Source of the DNA: Candidatus Aalborgicola bjergmarkensis
Lineage (GTDB): Bacteria; Pseudomonadota; Gammaproteobacteria; Burkholderiales; Burkholderiaceae_C
Length of the DNA: 64,000 bases
Assembly: GCA_016708725.1 (NCBI GenBank)
Contig: JADJFE010000001.1
Location: 186,001 to 250,000 of the forward strand
Direction: 5' to 3'
Numbering within the stretch: position 1 is the first letter of the stretch; every line of letters starts with the position of its first letter. Shown here one piece after another: positions 1-6,810 of the stretch. Below the pieces are notes generated by a model. It made no database searches. It was not told where the DNA came from and was given only the letters and a program-made list of their open reading frames with translations. A program made the position numbers and the translations under genes.

Positions 1-1
1 C

Positions 2-154
2 TCCACGCCGGTCAGCGGTACGGCCAACTTTGTGGTGCCGACCAGCGCCAGCGCAGCCATTGCGTTTGCGGATACAGACAGTAGTGGTATTGGCGTTGAT
101 GTTGCCCTGACCGGGGTGGGCGACACCTGGGAGTCTGTACTGTCTGTACAGTAA
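2..154 (+). CDS. C-terminal end of a large surface protein (5' end outside window)
   Basis: An open frame entering from the left edge ends at TAA 152-154 and gives about 50 residues. It contains SGTANFVVP, which closely matches the SGSANFVVP motif ending the large secreted proteins further right in this window. After that motif this protein continues for about 40 residues (rich in A, D, S, T and V), whereas the others stop within two residues. It is therefore probably a fifth member of the family with a different extreme C terminus. It is the only family member seen on the plus strand. No N-terminal domain can be judged. Confidence 0.7.
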   Translation, partial: STPVSGTANFVVPTSASAAIAFADTDSSGIGVDVALTGVGDTWESVLSVQ

Positions 155-207
155 ATTCGGCTTCATCCCCCGTGGATAGTGCGGGGGCAGCTATAAATTT
201 TGTATCG
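155..207 (+). repeat. Dispersed intergenic repeat R1, copy 1
   Basis: Core pattern: pyrimidine-rich CCCCCGTGGATAGTGCGGG, then GCAGCTAT and an AT-rich end. The copy overlaps the stop codon of the convergent ATPase/PD-(D/E)XK gene, so the repeat supplies the end of that reading frame. Confidence 0.7.
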
Positions 208-1765
208 TTTCGGCTTCAAACCCGACCACGTTGCGCTTGGCGCGGCTGAACTCCACGCCAATCAGGTGGATGGGTTGCCCCATGGCGCGGTACTTGTCGG
301 CATACGCCTTGTCCTTGATCTGCTGCAAGGCTTTCCCCTTGGGTGTGAGTTCCACCACCTTGAACTCGAACAGGAACACCTGGCCGTCAAACAGCACCGC
401 CATGTCAATGCAGCCAAAGTTGGTTGAGTCCTCCAGCCGAATGTCCAGGCCCAGCGCGGCAAAGTAGCTGTAAAAGATGCTGGCATAGTAGCCTTCGTAC
501 TGTGCCAGTTTGTTTTTCCGGTACCAGTCATGTGGAATACTGGCGTAGAAAGCATGGAACAGGGTTTTGAGGCCGTCAAAGTCACGGGCCAGCAGCAGCC
601 GGTACAGGCGACTGATCTGCGGTCCTGGTACAGATGGACTGCCGCTCAAGGTTTGCAGCAAGCAGCGGTTCAGGCTGGCTTGCACCTCCCGATTGGGGTA
701 TTTGAGCGTCAACTCCATCTGCCCCGGAATTTGCCATACATCGGCAATCGTCAAGTAGCCACTCTGAAACAGCAAGGCTTCCACGGGAATGTTGTCCACC
801 TCAAAAGTGGATAGCAGCGTTTCGGGCGCGACGATGCGGCCCAGGTCGGGCGTGAACTGCCGACGCTCCAGCAGGAGTTTGAGCAAAAACGTGGGCGTGC
901 CGGTCTCAAACCAATAGGGCTGAAATGTTCGGTTGCGAAACAATAGCAATATGTCAAACGGGTTGTAGACGGGGTCTCCCAACCAGTTGTAGCCGTTGTA
1001 CCAACTTTTGATTTCCTGCCGGTCCAATCCATCCAGTTCCGGTGCAAACACCGTATCGATATCGGCATCGGTGTAGCCGCAAATGCTGCTGTAGTTTGGA
1101 TCTAGCGTGAGATCGGTCAGGTTATTCAGCCCCGAAAACAGGCTGACCTTGCTGAATTTGGATACGCCCGTCAACAAGGCAAAGCGCACATAGGCATCGC
1201 TGTCCTTGATGACGCTGTAGAGGTCTTTGAGCGTTTCGCGCACCTGCAATGCCAGGGCGGTGTCGGTGATGCAGTCCAGTATCGGTTTGTCGTACTCATC
1301 CACCAGCACCACCACACGCTGGCCGGTGCGTTCGGCTATGTGTGTGATGAGTTCCTTGAAACGGCTGTTGGCATCTGGAAATTCGGCGGCAAGCCCGAAC
1401 TGCCGTTCCAGTGCGTGCAACTGCTGGTCCAAGCTTTGCTCCAGATTTTTTACCGACCGCACCATCCCGCCACCAAAGCTGATGCGAATCACCGGAAATT
1501 TCTTGCTCCAGTCCCAGGCGTTTTCCGCCGCCAACCCCGCGAAAAGGGCTTGGTTACCTTCAAACAATTCCTTCAGGGTGTCCAGAAACAGGCTCTTGCC
1601 AAAGCGCCGGGGGCGGCTGAGGAAATAGTATTTCCCGGTCCGAATCAACTCCACCGCCATGCCAGTCTTGTCCACGTAATAGCAGTCATCCTCCCGGATT
1701 TCGCGGAAGGTCTGGATACCAATGGGCAGCTTGCGCCGGGGCAGTGGGGTCGGGGCTGTAGTCAT
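191..1765 (-). CDS. AAA-ATPase-like / PD-(D/E)XK nuclease-domain protein, paralog A
   Basis: The protein has 524 residues from the ATG at 1765. An upstream in-frame start at 1852 would add 29 residues read from a short tandem repeat, so I reject it. The N terminus RRKLPIGIQTF leads to a Walker A-like RPRRFGKS, then a Walker B-like VVVLVDEYDKPI; together these define the AAA-ATPase_like family (PF09820). The C-terminal third carries IDMAVLFDGQVFLFEFKV, the D...ExK signature of PDDEXK_9 (PF08011). These proteins are usually about 520 residues, so it looks intact. The family is often multicopy; its role is unknown, with mobile-element-like or defence functions suggested. It lies tail to tail with the left-edge surface protein and shares a nearly identical C-terminal part with the neighbouring paralog B. 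Confidence 0.88.
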   Translation of the reverse strand: MTTAPTPLPRRKLPIGIQTFREIREDDCYYVDKTGMAVELIRTGKYYFLSRPRRFGKSLFLDTLKELFEGNQALFAGLAAENAWDWSKKFPVIRISFGGGMVRSVKNLEQSLDQQLHALERQFGLAAEFPDANSRFKELITHIAERTGQRVVVLVDEYDKPILDCITDTALALQVRETLKDLYSVIKDSDAYVRFALLTGVSKFSKVSLFSGLNNLTDLTLDPNYSSICGYTDADIDTVFAPELDGLDRQEIKSWYNGYNWLGDPVYNPFDILLLFRNRTFQPYWFETGTPTFLLKLLLERRQFTPDLGRIVAPETLLSTFEVDNIPVEALLFQSGYLTIADVWQIPGQMELTLKYPNREVQASLNRCLLQTLSGSPSVPGPQISRLYRLLLARDFDGLKTLFHAFYASIPHDWYRKNKLAQYEGYYASIFYSYFAALGLDIRLEDSTNFGCIDMAVLFDGQVFLFEFKVVELTPKGKALQQIKDKAYADKYRAMGQPIHLIGVEFSRAKRNVVGFEAETIQNL

Positions 1766-1808
1766 GCCAACAATTGTAAAGTTCGGCAAAATAAAGCGGG
1801 TCGATAAT

Positions 1809-1840
1809 GTGTATTCGTGTATTCGTGTATTCGTGTATTC
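1809..1840. repeat. Tandem repeat, 8-bp unit GTGTATTC x4
   Basis: Four perfect copies sit just upstream of the paralog A start and before the toxin remnant. Slippage here could alter spacing to the promoter, but no effect is shown. Confidence 0.9.
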
Positions 1841-1859
1841 GAGTGAATACAATTAACGC

Positions 1860-2027
1860 ATGTACACGATTAGAAAGACACCGGAATTTGAAACCTGGTT
1901 CAGCGAAATTAGGGAAACGATGGCGCGCAAGCGTCTGGGATTGCGTTTGCGTAAGGCCGAAGTTGGCAACCTGGGCGATGTCAGACCCGTGGGCGAAGGA
2001 GTGAATGACTATGACCAAGATTTCTGA
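1860..2027 (+). pseudogene. Truncated RelE/HigB-type toxin fragment
   Basis: Reading from the ATG at 1860 gives 55 residues beginning MYTIRKTPEFETWFSEI and containing the family's GNLGDVRPVGEGV block. Addiction-module killer proteins of this RelE/ParE-like family normally have about 95-100 residues and continue with a catalytic beta strand after VGEGV. Here the frame passes directly into the first codons of the antitoxin gene and stops at 2027. The simplest reading is a deletion of roughly 120-130 bp that removed the toxin C terminus and the intergenic gap. The product should be inactive. The downstream antitoxin remains open. Confidence 0.75.
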
Positions 2028-2310
2028 ACTTGCAACGTTCGACATTACCGAAATGCTACAAACCGATCAGGACATTGCCGAATACCTGACAGTGGTGATT
2101 GAAGATGGCGATCCGGCCATGCTGGCGTTGACACTAGGTGACATTGCCCGCGCCCGTGGAATGACCGAGATTGCAAAGGCCAGCGGGATAGGCCGCGAAG
2201 CCCTGTACAAGGCGTTACGCCCCAATTCTCAGCCCCGTTTTGACACCATTGCCCGCGTGTGTGCAGCGCTGGGAGTCAAGCTGGTGGTGCAGGTGGCAAA
2301 CACCCAATAG
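2005..2310 (+). CDS. HigA-like addiction module antidote (XRE-type antitoxin)
   Basis: The protein has 101 residues. The C-terminal half has a helix-turn-helix: GDIARARGMTEIAKASGIGRE, then ALYKALRPNSQPRFDT, typical of the putative addiction module antidote family (TIGR02684). The start may be 2005 or 2011; an AAGGA at 1996-2000 sits 10 nt before 2011 and only 4 nt before 2005. It overlaps the truncated toxin remnant, so it is now an antitoxin without a working partner. It would normally bind the toxin and repress its own operon. Retention as a regulator or as protection against related toxins elsewhere is possible but not shown. Confidence 0.85.
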   Translation: MTMTKISELATFDITEMLQTDQDIAEYLTVVIEDGDPAMLALTLGDIARARGMTEIAKASGIGREALYKALRPNSQPRFDTIARVCAALGVKLVVQVANTQ

Positions 2311-2430
2311 ACTACTAGCGCCCGTATGGCGTGCATTTGCAGCTATTTTATTGATAGCGGTCATGGTGTTTTGCAATGCACCCTCGTGCTTACCTGACCA
2401 ATGTTCCATGCGTGGAACCTGATTTTTATG

Positions 2431-2487
2431 GCAAATCAGCCTACAGCCCCCGTTGATAGGGCGGGAACAGCTATCAAGTTACCAGCA
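2431..2487 (+). repeat. Dispersed intergenic repeat R1, copy 2
   Basis: Contains GCAAATCAGCCTACAGC followed by CGGGAACAGCTATCAA. As with copy 1, it provides the stop codon of the ATPase/PD-(D/E)XK gene that ends here (paralog B). Confidence 0.75.
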
Positions 2488-4062
2488 AATTGCTAACGTT
2501 TCCACTTCAAACCCGACCACGTTGCGCTTGGCGCGGCTGAACTCCACGCCAATCAGGTGAATGGGTTCGCCTCTGGCGCGGTACTTGTCGGCATACGCCT
2601 TGTCCTTGATCTGCTGCAAGGCTTTCCCCTTGGGTGTGAGTTCCAGCACCTTGAACTCGAACAGAAACACCTGGCCGTCAAACAGCACCGCCATGTCCAC
2701 GCAGCCAAAGTTGGTTGAGTCCTCCAGCCGGATGTCCAGGCCCAGCGCAGCAAAGTAGCTGTAAAAGATGCTGGCATAGTAGCCTTCGTACTGTGCCAGT
2801 TTGTTCTTGCGGTACCAGTCGTGCGGGATGCTGGCGTAAAAAGCGTGAAACAGGGTTTTGAGGCCGTCAAAGTCACGCTCCAGCAGCAGCCGGTACAGGC
2901 GACTGATCTGCTGCCCTGGTACCGATGGACTGCCGCTCAAGGTTTGCAGCAAGCAGCGGTTCAGGCTGGCTTGCACCTCCCGATTGGGGTATTTGAGCGT
3001 CAACTCCATCTGCCCCGGAATTTGCCATACATCGGCAATCGTCAAGTAGCCACTCTGAAACAGCAAGGCTTCCACGGGAATGTTGTCCACCTCAAAAGTG
3101 GATAGCAGCGTTTCGGGCGCGACGATGCGGCCCAGGTCGGGTGTGAACTGCCGACGCTCCAGCAAGAGTTTGATTAAAAACGTGGGCGTGCCGGTCTCAA
3201 ACCAGTAGGGCTGGAATGTGCGGTTGCGAAACAATAGCAATATGTCAAACGGGTTATAGACGGGATCGCCCAACCAGTTGTAGCCGTTGTACCAGCTTTT
3301 GATTTCCTGCCGGTCCAATCCATCCAGTTCCGGTGCAAACACCGTATCGATATCGGCATCGGTGTAGCCGCAAATGCTGCTGTAGTTTGGATCTAGCGTG
3401 AGGTCGGTCAGGTTATTCAGCCCCGAAAACAGGCTGACCTTGCTGAATTTGGACACGCCCGTCAACAAGGCAAAGCGCACATAGGCATCGCTGTCCTTGA
3501 TGACGCTGTAGAGGTCTTTGAGCATTTCGCGCACCTGCAATGCCAGGGCGGTATCGGTAATGCAGTCCAGTATCGGCTTGTCGTATTCATCCACCAGCAC
3601 AACCACGCGCTGCCCGCTGCGCTCGGCCACACGCTGAATCAGCCGTTTGAAGCGGCTGCGCGCGTCGGGATATTCGGCTGTCAAGGTGAATTTTTCTTCC
3701 AGCGTCGCCAGCTGCTCGTTGATGCTTTGCCCCAGAGCGACCACCGAACCCAGCATCCCACCACCAAAGCTGATACGCAGCACGGGATGCTTTTTGCTCC
3801 AGTCCCAGGCGTTTTCGGCGATTAACCCGGTAAACAGCTCCCGATTGCCCTCGAATAATTCCTTCAGGGTATCCAGAAACAGGCTCTTGCCAAAGCGCCG
3901 GGGACGGCTGAGAAAATAGTACGAACCCTCGTCAATCAGCCGCAAGGCCAGGCCGGTCTTATCGACATAGTAATAGTCGCCTTCGCGCATTTTGGCGAAG
4001 TTCTGGATACCAATGGGCAACTTGCGCCGGGGCAAGGCGGATGGGGCGGCAGAGGTCGTCAT
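2479..4062 (-). CDS. AAA-ATPase-like / PD-(D/E)XK nuclease-domain protein, paralog B
   Basis: The protein has 527 residues, ATG at 4062, with the same architecture as paralog A: LPRRKLPIGIQNF, RPRRFGKS (Walker A-like), VVVLVDEYDKPI (Walker B-like), and C-terminal VDMAVLFDGQVFLFEFKV (PD-(D/E)XK). Against paralog A, the segment from the Walker B-like motif to near the end is almost identical. The roughly 80 residues between the two nucleotide-binding motifs differ clearly (SVVALGQSINEQL against SVKNLEQSLDQQL). This mosaic pattern suggests gene conversion or recent tandem duplication with selection on the middle block. It appears intact. Function is unknown. Confidence 0.88.
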   Translation of the reverse strand: MTTSAAPSALPRRKLPIGIQNFAKMREGDYYYVDKTGLALRLIDEGSYYFLSRPRRFGKSLFLDTLKELFEGNRELFTGLIAENAWDWSKKHPVLRISFGGGMLGSVVALGQSINEQLATLEEKFTLTAEYPDARSRFKRLIQRVAERSGQRVVVLVDEYDKPILDCITDTALALQVREMLKDLYSVIKDSDAYVRFALLTGVSKFSKVSLFSGLNNLTDLTLDPNYSSICGYTDADIDTVFAPELDGLDRQEIKSWYNGYNWLGDPVYNPFDILLLFRNRTFQPYWFETGTPTFLIKLLLERRQFTPDLGRIVAPETLLSTFEVDNIPVEALLFQSGYLTIADVWQIPGQMELTLKYPNREVQASLNRCLLQTLSGSPSVPGQQISRLYRLLLERDFDGLKTLFHAFYASIPHDWYRKNKLAQYEGYYASIFYSYFAALGLDIRLEDSTNFGCVDMAVLFDGQVFLFEFKVLELTPKGKALQQIKDKAYADKYRARGEPIHLIGVEFSRAKRNVVGFEVETLAICW

Positions 4063-4078
4063 CGCTGGATTCTAAGAC

Positions 4079-4582
4079 CTAGCGTCCGGAAGGTGGCGGT
4101 GGCGGCGGTGGGTAGTAGGACGACTCAGGAGCCATTCGGCGGTAGTTGTTGCGCGGCGTCAGGTTGTTTTTGGTCACCATGCATTGCTCGTAGGCAATGT
4201 CGTACCGCCGCTGCGCACTCTCACCACCCGCAGCACTCTGGCCAGCACCAACGGCTGTTCCCATCGCCAGACCGGCTGCAGCGCCAGCGGCTGTGGTGTC
4301 ATGGCGGCGTGTGCTCATCATGGACCCAACCGCTGCGCCCATAACGGTGCCAACCACCGCCGAACCCACTGCGGCTTCGTTACTGGCAATGGTACTCTGA
4401 CCGATGGACTGCTGGGCATAGCCTCGACAGTACTGGTCTTCCTCGGAAAATAATTCCAGTGGCTTGCCTGGCGTGGGCATGATGGCCACCCTGGGACCGG
4501 GTGGTGGCGTTGCACAACCAGACAAACCCAGCAGGCCGCACAGCGCCAGCATGGACTGCCAGGGTTTTGGGAACAGTTTCAT
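4079..4582 (-). CDS. Glycine-zipper outer-membrane lipoprotein
   Basis: The protein has 167 residues from the ATG at 4582. A lipoprotein signal peptide (MKLFPKPWQSMLALCGLLG) ends in a lipobox LSGC, so the mature protein should be acylated at that Cys. The middle (VGSAVVGTVMGAAVGSMM and GAAAGLAMGTAVGAG) is a double glycine zipper, as in small envelope proteins that insert in membranes. The C terminus ends in a proline run. The start overlaps the stop of the upstream envelope gene by 4 nt (ATGA), so the two are translationally coupled. Precise role is unknown. Confidence 0.8.
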   Translation of the reverse strand: MKLFPKPWQSMLALCGLLGLSGCATPPPGPRVAIMPTPGKPLELFSEEDQYCRGYAQQSIGQSTIASNEAAVGSAVVGTVMGAAVGSMMSTRRHDTTAAGAAAGLAMGTAVGAGQSAAGGESAQRRYDIAYEQCMVTKNNLTPRNNYRRMAPESSYYPPPPPPPSGR

Positions 4583-5076
4583 TGCTGCACTCCCGAAGGG
4601 ACGGCTGGAACGGTTTTCCAGCCACTCGGGCATGTTGCCACGTAAGGGTAATAGCCCGCCGCCGCCTCGCAGTAATACCAGAATTGCGCTGGTGGTGGGC
4701 TGACAGGCTCTGGAATACTGGGCGTCGGCGGCTCGGGGGGCGGTAGCTCTGGCTGGACATACACCGGCGCTGGCTCAATCACCACGGCGGGATACGGATA
4801 GTAGGGGTCCGGGTAAGGGTACACCGGCTGAGAATGGAGATACCACACGCCACCCACGACCCACCACCAACCCAGGCGACCATCGTGCCAGCCATGCCGC
4901 CAGGAACCCGAACGCCACCGATGCGAATCATGCCCATATCCATGACCATGCGGACGCCAGGAATCCCAATGGCCCCTATGTCCATGGTCCGCAGAGCGGT
5001 TCCGCGCCACTGCAGGGGACACAGCCGACATCGAGACCACAGCAATTGTCAGAATGAAAACATACATCGACTTCAT
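4579..5076 (-). CDS. Exported His/Pro-rich envelope protein
   Basis: The protein has 165 residues with a Sec signal peptide (VFILTIAVVSMSAVSPAVA). A His/Gly/Trp-rich stretch (residues 25-75) is followed by Tyr/Pro-rich repeats. The C-terminal block FWYYCEAAAGYYPYVATCP contains two Cys that could form a disulfide. Proteobacterial proteins of this kind share the YYC...YYPYV..CP..W ending and are usually encoded beside a glycine-zipper lipoprotein, as here. No enzymatic motif is seen; the His-rich part could bind metal (inference). Confidence 0.75.
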   Translation of the reverse strand: MKSMYVFILTIAVVSMSAVSPAVARNRSADHGHRGHWDSWRPHGHGYGHDSHRWRSGSWRHGWHDGRLGWWWVVGGVWYLHSQPVYPYPDPYYPYPAVVIEPAPVYVQPELPPPEPPTPSIPEPVSPPPAQFWYYCEAAAGYYPYVATCPSGWKTVPAVPSGVQQ

Positions 5077-5187
5077 GCGAACACCTTCCGGAAGTTGCTG
5101 TGACTAACGCAACACACCCCCCATGCGCCGACTCAAGACAGCAGCTTTACCTTTCTTTGCTCGCCACAGGCAACGCTGGCAACGCCA

Positions 5188-6717
5188 TCACACCAACTCT
5201 GCATTGACGTAACAACCACAGCCCATCAGATACTCCTGGTCAACAGGCACGATGTACGACACTTTTTTCTGCATTTGATCCGTGAGTGGGTTGGGCATGG
5301 AATAACTTAGCCAACCGCCACCTTGCTCGTCGCACGTGGCCCAGGCATCGCTTACAAGTTGCTCGCTTCCTTCTTGCACCAGCGTGCGCAAATGCCTTCC
5401 AACCACGTCCAGATTGGCACCACAAGCGGTATAGATACCCTGGCGGTCAAAAATAAAGATGTACAAATCCTTGTGAATAAACGGCCCCTTGGGGTTTTGG
5501 AACAAGGATATGGCCTGACGCAACCCCAGCCTGCCAATCTGCACCATGGCATCGAACACCATCTGCCGCGCTTCATCCGCTGACCCCTGGCGCAGCTCAA
5601 TGTGGCTGACGGAAATCTCCAGTTCCGAGGCCTGAACAGTCAGTTGATCGGAATTGGTGCTGGCTCGCACGACCAGGGTTGAATTTTCCTGCGTCAAGGT
5701 ATCCAGATCGCCCACCGCATGCACCACGTCCGCCAGCGCCGAACTTTGCCCTGCGCTGCCTTCGGCCATGACGGTTACGTTTATGGCAATTTCGGCAATG
5801 CCGGAAATCAGGCTTTCCATGATCGTGTTGATGCTTTCAATCTGCTTGACCGTCGTGGCCACGCGCTCAGACGACTCGTGAATCAATCCACGCACTTCCG
5901 CAGCCGCCTCCTGACTGCGCTTGGCCAGACGGCGCACCTCGGCAGCAACGACGGCAAACCCGCGCCCCTGCTCACCCGCACGTGCAGCTTCCACCGCTGC
6001 GTTGAGCGCCAGCAAATTGGTCTGAAAGGCAATGGCATCAATGGTGCCCACAATTTCGTTCATGCGCCCGGACGTGGATTGCAAAGGACCCATGCTGCCG
6101 ACCGTCAGTTTCATTTCCCCGCCCGCGCCGGAGGCTTCCTTGTGCAGCAGATCGGTCATCACACTGATTTCCTGCGATGCCTCGGCGTTGCGCGACACCA
6201 TTTCACTGACCCGGCGCACATGCAAGGCGGTTTGCTTGAGATGGTCCCCCTGGGTCTGGGCGCGCTCGGCTAATGAACGGGTGTCTTCAACCAGTTTTTT
6301 GCCAGTATCCCCCAGTTGCACTGCAGCGCTGCGAATATTGGCCACCATTTCCGACATGCGCTGGGTAACCTCTTCAAACTGCTTGCCAAAGTTACCGATG
6401 CTGTCGATACCCCAGACCGTTGCAGTTCCGGTCAAATCACCGGAAAGCGCTTGCTGCATGACCCGCTCGACCTGCTCGCGGTCCAGTTGGTTGCTCTTGA
6501 AAAAACTCAAGACGCCATAGCCCCAAGAACCCAGCGCCAGCAGCAAGACCCCCAGACTAAACCATGCTTCAAAGTTATAGATATGCGCAGCGGTAAGCAG
6601 TGGCAAAGCAACCAGCAAGGGGGCGGAAACAGCCCAGAACTTGGTCGGGCCACGCAAGCGCGCCATCACCGCCATGCCAGGCTTGAAAAAAAGACTCACA
6701 GGTTCATCGGTCGCCAA
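5188..6717 (-). CDS. Methyl-accepting chemotaxis protein with C-terminal Cache-like sensor
   Basis: The protein has 509 residues. A TTG start at 6717 is preferred because GAGGTGG lies about 7 nt upstream and the resulting FFKPGMAVMARLR N terminus matches relatives. Two closely spaced transmembrane helices (about residues 28-72) have almost no periplasmic loop. The cytoplasmic signalling hairpin is intact (IDAIAFQTNLLALNAAVEAARAGEQGRGFAVVA) and would bind CheA/CheW. Unusually, about 125 residues follow the signalling domain, including IHKDLYIFIFDRQGIYTACGAN and GGGWLSYSMPNP, resembling a Cache/PAS-like ligand domain. Such receptors would sense an internal signal. It lies 90 bp downstream of the oxidoreductase gene on the same strand. 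Confidence 0.9.
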   Translation of the reverse strand: MATDEPVSLFFKPGMAVMARLRGPTKFWAVSAPLLVALPLLTAAHIYNFEAWFSLGVLLLALGSWGYGVLSFFKSNQLDREQVERVMQQALSGDLTGTATVWGIDSIGNFGKQFEEVTQRMSEMVANIRSAAVQLGDTGKKLVEDTRSLAERAQTQGDHLKQTALHVRRVSEMVSRNAEASQEISVMTDLLHKEASGAGGEMKLTVGSMGPLQSTSGRMNEIVGTIDAIAFQTNLLALNAAVEAARAGEQGRGFAVVAAEVRRLAKRSQEAAAEVRGLIHESSERVATTVKQIESINTIMESLISGIAEIAINVTVMAEGSAGQSSALADVVHAVGDLDTLTQENSTLVVRASTNSDQLTVQASELEISVSHIELRQGSADEARQMVFDAMVQIGRLGLRQAISLFQNPKGPFIHKDLYIFIFDRQGIYTACGANLDVVGRHLRTLVQEGSEQLVSDAWATCDEQGGGWLSYSMPNPLTDQMQKKVSYIVPVDQEYLMGCGCYVNAELV

Positions 6718-6770
6718 TTTGCCACCTCACATGATTTTTTATTACAACACAACCACAAAACGCAAGGCTA

Positions 6771-6810
6771 TCACACCGTCACACCATCACACCATCACAC
6801 CATCACATCA
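6771..6810. repeat. Tandem repeat, 8-bp unit TCACACCA x5
   Basis: Five units (three perfect, two with one or two changes) lie between the oxidoreductase and the chemoreceptor gene and include the oxidoreductase stop codon. Unit gain or loss would change the spacing between the two genes. Confidence 0.85.
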
